DNA of 64,000 nucleotides from Massilia frigida (GTDB lineage: Bacteria > Pseudomonadota > Gammaproteobacteria > Burkholderiales > Burkholderiaceae_D), in contig NZ_WHJG01000006.1 in NCBI RefSeq assembly GCF_011682175.1, positions 124,001-188,000 on the forward strand. The letters run 5' to 3'. Positions 51,601 through 60,312 of this stretch are shown here, in pieces. Position 1 is the first letter of the stretch. Every line of letters starts with the position of its first letter. The notes under the pieces were generated by a model. The model saw only the letters and a program-made list of their open reading frames with translations. It searched no databases and had not been told where the DNA came from. The position numbers were made by a program, and so were the translations under genes.

Positions 51601-52144
51601 GGCGGGCCGTCCGGACCTGGGCTACCGCTTGGTTAATGGCAAACTGCAGGACAAGCTGGTTGCCGAGTATCTGATCTATTGGCACCATCCGACCAATCTG
51701 TGCATGGGCGATCCAGGCTGGACATTTGCCGCTGCGCCGGATAACGAGGCGTCCACCGCCATGCAAGGTTCGCCGGCACCCGGCGCGCTCGATCCGAAGG
51801 GTTCGTTCCAGCAAGGTAATGGCGATCCTGCGCCACCGACCAAGCCGGCGACCAATCCGCCACCGGTCGTCGTCGTCAATCCTGACGGCAGCACGACCAC
51901 GACGACGATCAAGTACACCGACCTGGCAAGCGGCGGTTACGTGATTGAAACCACGGTCAAGATCAGCTGGCCGGCCTCGTCGGGCAGCCCGACAACCGGT
52001 ATCGTCACGGGTGGCGCGGTCAGTCCCGGTGGGACCGACCCGTCCTGCACGGTCAACTGTGGTGGTGGTGTCGTCGATAAAAAAGGGCTACTGCAGGAAA
52101 CAGCCACACTGGGCCGTATTAACTGGAGGGAGCTGCAGCGATGA
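48674..52144 (+). CDS. pilY1: PilY1-like pilus tip adhesin/assembly factor
   Basis: A 1,156-residue secreted protein beginning [28 protein letters not shown], a signal-like helix, preceded by GGGAGAATTCTC. The PilY1 beta-propeller ([27 protein letters not shown] onward) starts near residue 190. The calcium loop DTDEDGVKD is at residues 376-384. In the Pseudomonas protein a vWA domain fills the N-terminal half and the propeller lies C-terminal. Here no MIDAS motif is visible, the propeller is N-terminal, and about 650 residues of unrecognised sequence follow. The end is proline-rich with CTVNCGGG. pilE starts in its stop. Confidence 0.88.
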   Translation: [1156 protein letters not shown]

Positions 52145-52557
52145 AACACTTTCATTTGAATCGGCCGGCCGCCGGCTTCACCCTGATCGAATTGATGATC
52201 ACGGTGGCCATCGTCGGAGTCCTGTCGGCGGTCGCGTTCGAGTCGTACACGAAGAACGTGCTCAAGTCCCAGCGTTCGGTCGCCAAGGGCGTGTTGATGC
52301 AAAACGCCCAGTTTCTCGAGCGTTACAACACGACCAAGGGCGACTATGCGGGGGGAACCCTGTCCTCGGCCACCTCGCCCAAGGACGTGGCTGTTGGGGC
52401 GGTGCGGTATAACATCACCAACACCATTTCGGCGGACGGATCGACCTTCTTGCTGAAGGCAACGCCGACCATCAAGCAGGCAGCCGATGAGTGCGGCACA
52501 TTGACCTTGAGCAACACCGGGGTCCAGGGCCCCACCACGCCGGCCGACTGCTGGTAA
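52141..52557 (+). CDS. pilE: Type IV pilus minor pilin PilE
   Basis: A 138-residue pilin with motif AAG-FTLIELMITVAIVGVLSAVAFESY, Glu5 included, and a C-terminal disulfide loop (DECGTLTLSNTG...TPADCW). PilE closes the minor-pilin operon in many beta- and gammaproteobacteria. Its size also fits a small major-pilin-like protein, but position favours a minor pilin. Start overlaps the pilY1 stop. Confidence 0.88.
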   Translation: MKHFHLNRPAAGFTLIELMITVAIVGVLSAVAFESYTKNVLKSQRSVAKGVLMQNAQFLERYNTTKGDYAGGTLSSATSPKDVAVGAVRYNITNTISADGSTFLLKATPTIKQAADECGTLTLSNTGVQGPTTPADCW

Positions 52558-52577
52558 GTAAATAAATAGCAGGACCC

Positions 52578-52600
52578 GGGCGCGGCTCTCCGCCGCGCCC
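52578..52600 (+). terminator. Hairpin after pilE
   Basis: GGGCGCGGC-TCTCC-GCCGCGCCC, perfect nine-base arms, 20 bases past the pilE stop. No T-tract follows, so factor-independent termination is uncertain. Confidence 0.45.
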
Positions 52601-52663
52601 GAATCAGTTCACACGAGCAGGGCAAGTATCGGTAAAATCCACGGTTTTGTGCGAGGCCATGTT

Positions 52664-54337
52664 ATGGCTGAGAATATGGCCAACGATACCGATACTTCCC
52701 TTCCCGATTCAGACCTTCCCGCACCGAGCGCGACGGTCGCCCCTGCGGCGATTGCCCGCGAAGTTGCGCGCCGCCGTACCTTCGGCATCATTTCCCACCC
52801 CGACGCCGGCAAGACCACGCTGACCGAAAAGCTGCTGCTGTTTTCGGGCGCGATCCAGATGGCCGGCACCGTCAAGGCCCGCAAGAGCGGCCGCCACGCC
52901 ACCTCCGACTGGATGGAAATCGAAAAGCAGCGCGGCATTTCCGTGGCCAGCTCGGTGATGCAGTTCGAGCACCGCGACCACGTCATCAACCTGCTCGACA
53001 CCCCCGGCCACCAGGACTTTTCGGAAGACACCTACCGCGTGCTCACCGCCGTCGACTCGGCCTTGATGGTGATCGACGCGGCCAAGGGTGTGGAAGCGCA
53101 GACCATCAAGCTGCTGGCCGTGTGCCGCATGCGCAGCACCCCGATCGTCACCTTCATGAACAAGATGGACCGCGAAACGCGCGATCCGCTGGACCTGCTC
53201 GACGAACTCGAATCGGTCCTGAAAATCCAGTGCGCCCCGGTGACCTGGCCGATCGGCATGGGCAAGAACTTCCGCGGCGTGTACCACCTGCTGCGTGATG
53301 AAATCATGCTGTTCAAGGCCGGCGAGGAAAAGGCCGACGGCGCCTTCGAGATCGTCAAGGGCATCGACAATCCGAAACTGGCGGCCATGTTCCCGCTCGA
53401 AATCGAGCAGCTCAAGATGGAAGTGGAACTGGTGCACGGCGCTTCGCACCCCTTCGACCTGGCGCAATTCCTGGCCGGCGTGCAGACCCCCGTGTTCTTC
53501 GGTTCGGCGATCAACAACTTCGGCGTGCGCGAAATCCTCTCGGCGCTGGTCGACTGGGCCCCGGCCCCGCGCGAGCGCGACGCCACCGTGCGCGTGGTGG
53601 CCCCGGGCGAGCAGCCATTCTCCGGTTTCGTCTTCAAGATCCAGGCCAATATGGACCCGGCCCACCGCGACCGCATCGCCTTCCTGCGCGTGTGCTCGGG
53701 GCGCTTCGAGCGCGGCATGAAGGTCAAGCACCTGCGCCTGGGACGCGAGATCAAGGTCTCGTCGGTGGTCACCTTCATGGCCTCCTCGCGCGAGCAGGTC
53801 GAGGAAGCCTACGCCGGCGACATCATCGGCCTGCCGAACCACGGCAACATGCAGATCGGCGACAGCTTCTCGGAAGGCGAGATGCTGCAATTTACCGGCA
53901 TCCCGTACTTCGCGCCGGACTTCTTCCGCTCGGTGCGGATCCGCAATCCGCTCAAGATCAAGCAGCTCCACAAGGGCTTGCAGCAGCTGGGCGAAGAGGG
54001 CGCGGTGCAGGTCTTCAAGCCGGTGCAGGGTGGCGAGCTGGTACTGGGTGCGGTCGGGGTGCTGCAGTTCGAAGTGGTGGCCAGCCGCCTGCTCAACGAG
54101 TATGGGGTGGATGCCGTGTTCGAAGGCACCAGCATCAGCAGCGCGCGCTGGGTCAGCGGCGACGACAAGCGCATCCTGGCCGATTTCGAGTCGGCGCTGG
54201 GCCACAACGTGGCCTACGATGCGGCTGGCAACATGGCTTACCTGGCCACTTCCAACGTCAACCTGCGCCTGACCGAAGAGCGCTGGCCCAAGCTGACCTT
54301 CCACGCCACCCGCGAGCACGCGGTCAAGCTGGCGTAA
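52664..54337 (+). CDS. prfC: Peptide chain release factor 3
   Basis: A 557-residue GTPase that removes RF1/RF2 from the ribosome after termination. G1 is [21 protein letters not shown]3 [16 protein letters not shown] and G4 TFMNKMDRE. The G2 region reads [21 protein letters not shown], as in RF3. N-terminal residues 1-38 are an extra acidic/alanine stretch, making it about 30 residues longer than usual. ATGs at 52664 and 52676 are both possible. Single gene, with a GGDEF-EAL gene ending eight bases away on the other strand. Confidence 0.94.
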   Translation: MAENMANDTDTSLPDSDLPAPSATVAPAAIAREVARRRTFGIISHPDAGKTTLTEKLLLFSGAIQMAGTVKARKSGRHATSDWMEIEKQRGISVASSVMQFEHRDHVINLLDTPGHQDFSEDTYRVLTAVDSALMVIDAAKGVEAQTIKLLAVCRMRSTPIVTFMNKMDRETRDPLDLLDELESVLKIQCAPVTWPIGMGKNFRGVYHLLRDEIMLFKAGEEKADGAFEIVKGIDNPKLAAMFPLEIEQLKMEVELVHGASHPFDLAQFLAGVQTPVFFGSAINNFGVREILSALVDWAPAPRERDATVRVVAPGEQPFSGFVFKIQANMDPAHRDRIAFLRVCSGRFERGMKVKHLRLGREIKVSSVVTFMASSREQVEEAYAGDIIGLPNHGNMQIGDSFSEGEMLQFTGIPYFAPDFFRSVRIRNPLKIKQLHKGLQQLGEEGAVQVFKPVQGGELVLGAVGVLQFEVVASRLLNEYGVDAVFEGTSISSARWVSGDDKRILADFESALGHNVAYDAAGNMAYLATSNVNLRLTEERWPKLTFHATREHAVKLA

Positions 54338-54344
54338 GCCGACT

Positions 54345-56261
54345 CTAGGCCCGCTCGCCCCAGCTGCTGCGCTTTTCGCGCAGCAGCGCGGTCAGCTGCG
54401 CGGCCGGCATCGGCCGCGCAAAATAATATCCCTGCATGATGTCGCAGCCGGCCTGGCGCAGGAAGTCGAGCTGCGCCAGCGTTTCCACGCCTTCGGCCAC
54501 TACGCTTAACTGCAGGCTGTGTGCCATCGCGATGATGGCCGTGGCGATCGCCTCGCCGTCGCCCGGCACGTCGTGCACGAAACTGCGGTCGATCTTCAGC
54601 TGGTCGATCGGGAAGCGCTTCAGGTACGCCATCGACGAGTAACCGGTGCCGAAATCGTCAATCGACAGATGGATGCCGGCCGCCTGCAAGCCATGCAGCA
54701 GGTCCAGGTTGGCGTTCACGTTCTCCATCAGGACACCCTCGGTGATTTCCAGTTCCAGCAGGCTGGCCGGCAGGGCGGTTTCGTCGAGGATGGCGCGGAT
54801 TTCGTCCATCAGGGCGCCGTCGCGGGTCTGGCGCGCCGACAGGTTCACCGCCACGTGCACCAGCGTGTCGAGCAAACCCTGGTCGCGCCACGCCGCCGCC
54901 TGGCGGCAGGCGGTGCGCAGCACCCAGCCGCCGAGCGCCACGATGATCCCGGTCTCTTCGGCCACCGGAATGAATTCGGCCGGGCTGACGTGCCCCAGTT
55001 CGCGGCAATGCCAGCGCGTGAGCGCCTCCACCCCCACCACGCGCCCGCTGCGCACGTCGATCTGCGGCTGGTAGTGCAGTTCCAGTTCGCCCAGGTCGAG
55101 CGCGCGGCGCAGGTTCGCTTCGAGCTTGAGGCGCTTCTGGGCGCGCTGCTCCATGGCCGGCTGGAACGCTTGAAAGCCGTTCTTGCCCTTGGCCTTGGCG
55201 TGGTACATGGCGGTGTCGGCGCTGCGCATCAGGGTGCGCGCGTCGAGCGCGTCGCGCGGATAGACGGCCACGCCGATACTGGCGCTCATATGCAGCTGGT
55301 GTCCTTCCACCTGGAACGGCGCGGCCAGCGCGGCGAGGATCTTGCGCGCCACTTCATCGACTTCGTCCGGCTCTCCGGCGGCCGTCTCGCGCGGCTCGAC
55401 GATGATCACGAATTCGTCGCCGCCGATGCGGCAGATGATGTCGTTCTCGCGCAGGGTGTGCACCAGGCGCGCGGCCACCAGCTTGAGCAGGTGGTCGCCG
55501 CTGTCGTGGCCGAGCGTATCGTTGACCACCTTGAAGTTATCCAGGTCGAGCAGCAGCAGGCCGACCTCGCCCTCGGCCCGGTCGGCGCGCTCGAGCGCGA
55601 ACGGCAGGCGCTCGTTGTATTCGTGGCGGTTGGGCAGGGCCGTGACCGAATCGACGTGCGCCAGATGGTGCAGGTGCTCCTCGGCGCGGCGCACCGCGCG
55701 CCGCATCGACGACACCAGCGCATAGGCCAGCGCGAGCGACGCCAGGGCCACCGCCAGGGTCAGGCCGGCGTAGGTGAGCAGGCGCGCGAACAGCTGCTCC
55801 AGGGTGGCGCGGATCAATACCACGCCGACCCGCTGCTGGTTCACGCGCACCACGTGCACCACTTCCACCACGTCGGGCCCGTAGCGGTAACCGGCATCCA
55901 GCAGGGCGCCATCGGGTGCGGCCGGCTGGGCGCCGGTGCCGCGCTGGTAGTGCGCCAGCAGCACGCCGCGCGCGTCGAAAATGCTGGCGCTGTCCACGCT
56001 GGGCGAGACCGCCAGGCCCGCCAGCGTTTCCTCGCCCGCCTTGACATCGTTGAACAGCAGGGCCGCGCTGCTGTTGTTGCCGACGATCTGGGCCTGCACC
56101 CGCAAGTCGTCCGCCAGCACGCCGCGCATCGACAGGAACTGGAAGACGATCAAGGCCAGGCTGGCCACGAACAGCGCGGCGGCGGCCGTCAGGATGGTGG
56201 TCAGCGCCAGCTTCTTGCCGAGCAGGCGCGGAGCGCTCATGAGCGCCGGGCGCGCGCTCAC
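54345..56261 (-). CDS. GGDEF-EAL cyclic-di-GMP protein with CHASE8-like sensor
   Basis: A 638-residue membrane protein. TM1 is at about 18-45. The periplasmic domain resembles CHASE8 (AQIVGNNSSAALLFNDVKAGEETLAGL), TM2 is at 165-190. The GGDEF domain has an intact GGDEF in RIGGDEFVII, and the EAL domain has VEALTRW, VNLSARQ and DDFGTGYSS, so both synthesis and breakdown of c-di-GMP are possible. No RxxD inhibitory site is evident five residues before GGDEF. It follows the YfiR-like gene with an ATGA overlap. The layout mirrors YfiN (TpbB) regulated by YfiR. Confidence 0.92.
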   Translation of the reverse strand: MSARPALMSAPRLLGKKLALTTILTAAAALFVASLALIVFQFLSMRGVLADDLRVQAQIVGNNSSAALLFNDVKAGEETLAGLAVSPSVDSASIFDARGVLLAHYQRGTGAQPAAPDGALLDAGYRYGPDVVEVVHVVRVNQQRVGVVLIRATLEQLFARLLTYAGLTLAVALASLALAYALVSSMRRAVRRAEEHLHHLAHVDSVTALPNRHEYNERLPFALERADRAEGEVGLLLLDLDNFKVVNDTLGHDSGDHLLKLVAARLVHTLRENDIICRIGGDEFVIIVEPRETAAGEPDEVDEVARKILAALAAPFQVEGHQLHMSASIGVAVYPRDALDARTLMRSADTAMYHAKAKGKNGFQAFQPAMEQRAQKRLKLEANLRRALDLGELELHYQPQIDVRSGRVVGVEALTRWHCRELGHVSPAEFIPVAEETGIIVALGGWVLRTACRQAAAWRDQGLLDTLVHVAVNLSARQTRDGALMDEIRAILDETALPASLLELEITEGVLMENVNANLDLLHGLQAAGIHLSIDDFGTGYSSMAYLKRFPIDQLKIDRSFVHDVPGDGEAIATAIIAMAHSLQLSVVAEGVETLAQLDFLRQAGCDIMQGYYFARPMPAAQLTALLREKRSSWGERA

Positions 56262-56797
56262 TGCACGCTCCTGGCAAGGCGCAGCAGCTTGGAACTGAGG
56301 TTCAGCCGGGCCGCGCGCGCCGGCGCCATGTCGACGTCGAACACGATGCGTTCATCCATCACCGCCATGGCGATGACCACGCCGTCCGGACCGATCACGC
56401 GGTCGTCCGAGACGGTCAGCACCGGCGCGCCGGCCAGCTCGCGGCGCAGCTCGCGCCAGCGCTCGCGGTCGATCTGTTCGACCACCAGCACATGGCAGCC
56501 GCGCAGGGAAGCGCCGGCATGGCGCACCGCGATGGGGTGGCCGTTGACGACCTTGTCGTGCAGTTTGCTCAGCGACGCGAACAGCGCGCCGCCGGCGTTG
56601 GCGCACAGGCTGATCGGCGCGCCGCCTGCCAGCGCTTCCGGTGGCCACTCGGCGAACACGGTGAAATTGAAGACAAAGGCGGCCTTCATCGCGTTTTCCG
56701 GCACCGGGTCGGCGCGCGCCGCCGCTGCGGCGGCCAGGCCGGCCGCCAGCAGCCAGAAAAAGCGCCGCGCGCGTGGAGGGCGGCGTTCAGAAGGCAT
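56258..56797 (-). CDS. YfiR-like (DUF4154) periplasmic protein
   Basis: A 179-residue protein with signal peptide (RRFFWLLAAGLAAAAAARA) and the YfiR/DUF4154 pattern: NAMKAAFVFNFTVFAEWP, ISLCANAGG, GCHVLVVEQ, VLTVSDD and the C-terminal KLLRLA. YfiR represses the diguanylate cyclase YfiN from the periplasm in Pseudomonas. Here the gene overlaps the GGDEF-EAL gene downstream (four bases) and the TonB receptor upstream (11 bases), so all three are translationally linked. Two cysteines (LCANA and GCHVL) could form the regulatory disulfide. Confidence 0.88.
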   Translation of the reverse strand: MPSERRPPRARRFFWLLAAGLAAAAAARADPVPENAMKAAFVFNFTVFAEWPPEALAGGAPISLCANAGGALFASLSKLHDKVVNGHPIAVRHAGASLRGCHVLVVEQIDRERWRELRRELAGAPVLTVSDDRVIGPDGVVIAMAVMDERIVFDVDMAPARAARLNLSSKLLRLARSVQ

Positions 56798-58799
56798 ACG
56801 CCAGCCTTGCGCGCAGGCGCCGCCCGTCCTGCGCGATCACGCCCTGGCGGTGTTCGATGGAGGCGGGATCGGCATACGCGCGGTCGAACAGATTGGTCAC
56901 GCCGAGCGAGAGTTCAACATTGCGCAGCAGGCGCGCGCGCACCAGGTTCGCGTTGACCACCACATAGCGCCCGGCCGTGCCCGACATGCCATGGCGCGCG
57001 CCCGCATACTGGCCTTCGAGCGCGGCGCGCCAGCCGTCGGCGCCGAGCGGTGCGGACAGATTGAGCTTGGCCAGGCGCGCCGGCGCGTTGACCGGCTGGC
57101 CGAGCGCGTCGCTGACCCGGAACGCGCTGTAGCTGGTGCGCAGCGACAGGCCGCCCAGGGTGCCGCGTTCGTATTCGATTTCCACGCCGCGCGCGCCCAG
57201 GCGGCCGATATTTTCGAAGCGCACGCTGGCCGGCTCGTGCTGTTCGAGCGGCGCGATCAGGTTGGACAACGCGGTCCGAAATGCCGACACGCTCACGCGC
57301 GCATTCTCGCCGAACTGCCGCACCAGCGCCAGTTCGGCCGAGCGCACCCGTTCCTCGCGCAAGCCGGGATTGCCGGTCTGGCCGTCGGCGCCGGGGAAGG
57401 CATAGAATTTCTCATAACTGTTGGGCGAGCGGAAGGCAGCGCCGTAGATCGCCTTGACGGTGGTGGCGGCGGCCACATCCCAGATCAGCGCTGCGCGCGG
57501 ACTCCATACGCCGCCGCTGCCGCTGTTGCGGTCGTAGCGCAGGCCCAGGTTGAGCAGCACGGCCGCGCCCAGCGCCACCTGGTCTTGCAGATACAGGCCG
57601 GCGCGCCGCCCGCTGCGGCGGTCGTCCAGGTAGCTGTAAAACGGCGCGACGTCGAAACTGTACTGGTGCAGGCGGTAGTCGCGCTGCAGGTCGATCCCGG
57701 CCAGCACGGTGTGCCCGGCCAGGCGCGTGCTCAGCACGCTGGCGTCGATGCCCCACCAGCGCGCGCCGCTGCCGTCGTGGCTGAGCGTGCGCGCCTCGTC
57801 CTGCGCCACGTAATCGCCGAACGAATCGTACTGGCCCCAGAACAGGCGCGCCTTGAGCTGTTCGAGCGCGCCGGGATCGCTGCGCCAGGCCGCGTTGACA
57901 TAGGTCTGGCGGTCGGTGGTGGCCGGGCGCGGATCGTTGAAGCTCTGGCCGTAGGAGGCGGTCGGGATGCCCTTGACCCGGTTTGCGTGGATCAGGCTCA
58001 GGGTGGCCGCGCCGTGCGTGGCGCGCGCGAAAAAGCGCTGCCCGCGTTCGTCATCGAGGCCGCTCGCCACGCCGTGGTTTTGCTCAGGCGTATCGAATTC
58101 GGGGAAGTACAGGTCGCGCCCATCGCTGCGCCAGGCGCTGGCGGCGAGCAGGTACTCGCTGCCCTGGGGCGAGCGCCAGCCAACGCTGGCCGCCGCCTTG
58201 CGCGCGCCGTCCTGGCCCGCTTCGAGCGAGCCGCGCGTGCCGGCCAGCGCGCCCGGCTGCTTGGTGATCACGTTGATCACGCCGATGATGGCGTTCGAGC
58301 CGTAGATTGACGACCCCGGGCCGGGCACGAACTCGATGCGTTCGACCAGGTCCAGGTCGAGCGGGAATTCGGCCCCCACCGGCGCCTGGTCGTACACCGC
58401 GTCGTTGATGCGGTTGCCGTCGACCTGCAGCAGGAAGCGGGTATTGAAGTCGCCCGGCCGCAGGATGCCGCGCTGGCCAAGATAGCTGTAGTTGCGGTCA
58501 TAGCTGACCATCATGCCGCGTACACTGCGCGCCACGTCGGCCAGGGTGTTCCAGCCGAACTGGCGAATGTCGGCGGCCGTGATCACCGTCACCGACGAGG
58601 GTGCGCGGCTCGACTTTTGCATGAACCTGGAGGCGCTGTAGACCTCCATCGACATCAGCTGTTCGAGGGGCAGGGTGGTCAGGTCGGGCGTGTCGCCGGC
58701 GCGCGCGCCGGCGCTGGCGATGGCCAGCATCGACAGCGCCAAAACGCACGCATGGCGCGGCAGGCGGAGCGGGGTCGGACGGGTGGGCGCTGGCATCAT
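56787..58799 (-). CDS. TonB-dependent receptor linked to YfiR and c-di-GMP signalling
   Basis: A 670-residue outer-membrane receptor. Signal peptide (ACVLALSMLAIASAGARA), then LPLEQLMSMEVYSASRFMQ, a pre-plug segment typical of this receptor subgroup. The plug carries SSVTVITAADIRQFGWNTLADVARSVRGM and GSSIYGSNAIIGVINVITK; the barrel ends RLRARLAYAF. The start at 58799 lacks a good ribosome site. It is first in a three-gene leftward operon with the YfiR-like and GGDEF-EAL genes. Substrate unknown; similar receptors are annotated for vitamin B12 or colicin I-like uptake, and I see no Fur box. Confidence 0.88.
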   Translation of the reverse strand: MMPAPTRPTPLRLPRHACVLALSMLAIASAGARAGDTPDLTTLPLEQLMSMEVYSASRFMQKSSRAPSSVTVITAADIRQFGWNTLADVARSVRGMMVSYDRNYSYLGQRGILRPGDFNTRFLLQVDGNRINDAVYDQAPVGAEFPLDLDLVERIEFVPGPGSSIYGSNAIIGVINVITKQPGALAGTRGSLEAGQDGARKAAASVGWRSPQGSEYLLAASAWRSDGRDLYFPEFDTPEQNHGVASGLDDERGQRFFARATHGAATLSLIHANRVKGIPTASYGQSFNDPRPATTDRQTYVNAAWRSDPGALEQLKARLFWGQYDSFGDYVAQDEARTLSHDGSGARWWGIDASVLSTRLAGHTVLAGIDLQRDYRLHQYSFDVAPFYSYLDDRRSGRRAGLYLQDQVALGAAVLLNLGLRYDRNSGSGGVWSPRAALIWDVAAATTVKAIYGAAFRSPNSYEKFYAFPGADGQTGNPGLREERVRSAELALVRQFGENARVSVSAFRTALSNLIAPLEQHEPASVRFENIGRLGARGVEIEYERGTLGGLSLRTSYSAFRVSDALGQPVNAPARLAKLNLSAPLGADGWRAALEGQYAGARHGMSGTAGRYVVVNANLVRARLLRNVELSLGVTNLFDRAYADPASIEHRQGVIAQDGRRLRARLAYAF

Positions 58800-58903
58800 A
58801 GTGGGTACGTCTTGAGAATTGACGTACAACAACATCTTGGCAGCTTGTGGCTTGCTTGTACAGAAATGACCCTGCGCTTGTCGGTCCAGCGCCACAATCG
58901 TGT

Positions 58904-59290
58904 CTATTTGGCCGGGGTGGCCAGCGGCTTGCCCTGTTCGACCATGTAGACGCCGACCAGGCGCATGGTGGCGGTGCCGGGATTGTGGGCGTCATGCACG
59001 GTGCCGGCCGGGATCACGAAGGCCTCGCCGGCGCGTACCGTGCGCGGCGCGGCGCCGTCGACCAGCAGTTGGCCCTCGCCTTCGAGCACGTAGCCGATTT
59101 CGTCGCCCGGGTGGCTGTGGCGCCCGGCGCGCGCGCCGGCGGCCAGTTCGACCCGCATCACCACCGCCTCGGTGTTGGGAAAGGAGGATGCGGCCCTGAG
59201 CACCGGCGTACGCACGATGCCGCCGGCCTTTGGCGCGGCGCAGCCGGCCAGCGCCAGCACGCCGGCCGCCATCCAGCCGAGGCGGATCAT
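58904..59290 (-). CDS. Cupin-domain lipoprotein
   Basis: A 128-residue lipoprotein: signal peptide with lipobox ALAGC, then a single cupin barrel with both metal motifs, GRHSHPGDEIGYVLEGEG and, later, IPAGTVHDAHNPG. The histidines and glutamate could bind a metal. AGGAAAGTACATC precedes the start. It is translated after an overlapping small membrane protein gene. The catalytic role is unknown; cupins with a lipid anchor are uncommon but seen in this bacterial group. Confidence 0.85.
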   Translation of the reverse strand: MIRLGWMAAGVLALAGCAAPKAGGIVRTPVLRAASSFPNTEAVVMRVELAAGARAGRHSHPGDEIGYVLEGEGQLLVDGAAPRTVRAGEAFVIPAGTVHDAHNPGTATMRLVGVYMVEQGKPLATPAK

Positions 59291-59658
59291 GATGTACTTT
59301 CCTGCTTGCGTGGCGGCGCGCCCCGTTCCTGCGCGCGCGCCAGCAGCCAGGCGTCGACCAGGCTCGCCACCCAGCACGCCAGCATCACGGCGGCGGCGAT
59401 ATTCATCAGCGGCGTGGCCGTCTCGCCCTGCCGGTGCAGTTGCTCGGCGATCAGCACCGGATCGGCCGCCAGGGAACCGCTCAGCACGTCGTCGACCATG
59501 CGCGAGGCGGTGTCGACCACTTGCTTGAAAAAATAAATGGCCGCGAGCAAGGTCGGCACGATAAACAGGCAGGCGCGCGCGCGCCGGCCCAGGTAATACT
59601 GTCCGGCACCCGGAAACACCAGGCCCGACAATAGCAGGGCAACCACAGAACGATTCAT
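59287..59658 (-). CDS. Small membrane protein
   Basis: A 123-residue protein with an AAGGAAGAGAG ribosome site. The N-terminus RSVVALLLSGLVFPGAGQYYLGRRARACLF resembles small TM2/DUF6677-like proteins, with the GAGQYYLGR turn between two helices. A further helix lies near residues 88-110 (IAAAVMLACWVASLVDAWLL). Its stop overlaps the cupin lipoprotein start (ATGA-type overlap). No function is assigned. Confidence 0.7.
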   Translation of the reverse strand: MNRSVVALLLSGLVFPGAGQYYLGRRARACLFIVPTLLAAIYFFKQVVDTASRMVDDVLSGSLAADPVLIAEQLHRQGETATPLMNIAAAVMLACWVASLVDAWLLARAQERGAPPRKQESTS

Positions 59659-59849
59659 CTCTCTTCCTTGACTGATAGGCGCGATCCGCACGATTGATCC
59701 CGCGCAAACCGGCGCCCCGCGCGAACGCGTAAATTAACCTATGCGCTCAGGAAACATTGCGCCAACTCATCTTGCGCAGGCCGGCTGGCAGCCAATCATA
59801 CCTGTCCCGGCGCCCGAATGCGCGTTCACCGACGTTGAAGGACATCATT

Positions 59850-60311
59850 GTGAAGATACTCATCAAGGCTGGCATGCTGCTGGCCTGTTTCTGGAGCGGC
59901 GCCGGCTGGAGCGCCCCTGCCGTCGCCGAGCCGGACGAAAAAGACGCGGTGGCGCTGGTGGAGAAGGGCGCGCGCTTCATGAAGCTGCGCGGCAAGGAAG
60001 AAATGATCCGGCTAATCAATACCCGCGACCCCGAGTACAACCGTGGCGCCCTGTACGTGGCCATGCGCGACCTGTCCGGCATCACGGTCGCGCACCCGAC
60101 CACGGCGCTGATCGGCAAGGACTTGCGCGACGTGCCCGATGCCGACGGCAAGCTGTTCCGCCACGAAATGATCGCCATCGCCAACGGCCCGGGCCGCGGC
60201 TGGGTCGACTACAAGTTCAAGAACCCGGTCAGCGGCAAGGTCGAGGCCAAGACCACGTATGTGTTGCGTATTGGCGACGTGGCCCTGGAAGCCGGCGTCT
60301 ACAAGCACTGA
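59850..60311 (+). CDS. Periplasmic single-Cache-domain protein
   Basis: A 153-residue exported protein starting at a GTG with AAGGA upstream; ATG 59757 would add an implausible extension. A signal peptide (ILIKAGMLLACFWSGAGWSAP) is followed by one small Cache domain (sCache_2 type): VALVEKGARFMKLRGKEEMIRLIN, LYVAMRDLSGITVAHPT, LIGKDLRDVPDADGK and WVDYKFKNPVSGKVEAKTTYV. It has no membrane-anchored signalling half. The chemoreceptor gene starts one base after its stop, so it may bind the ligand and present it to that receptor. Confidence 0.85.
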   Translation: MKILIKAGMLLACFWSGAGWSAPAVAEPDEKDAVALVEKGARFMKLRGKEEMIRLINTRDPEYNRGALYVAMRDLSGITVAHPTTALIGKDLRDVPDADGKLFRHEMIAIANGPGRGWVDYKFKNPVSGKVEAKTTYVLRIGDVALEAGVYKH

Positions 60312-60312
60312 C

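Noticed and set aside
54519-58310. 1,263-codon plus-strand frame opposite the GGDEF-EAL, YfiR-like and TonB receptor genes
   Set aside because: Crosses three well-supported genes on the other strand and has a biased, domain-free translation.
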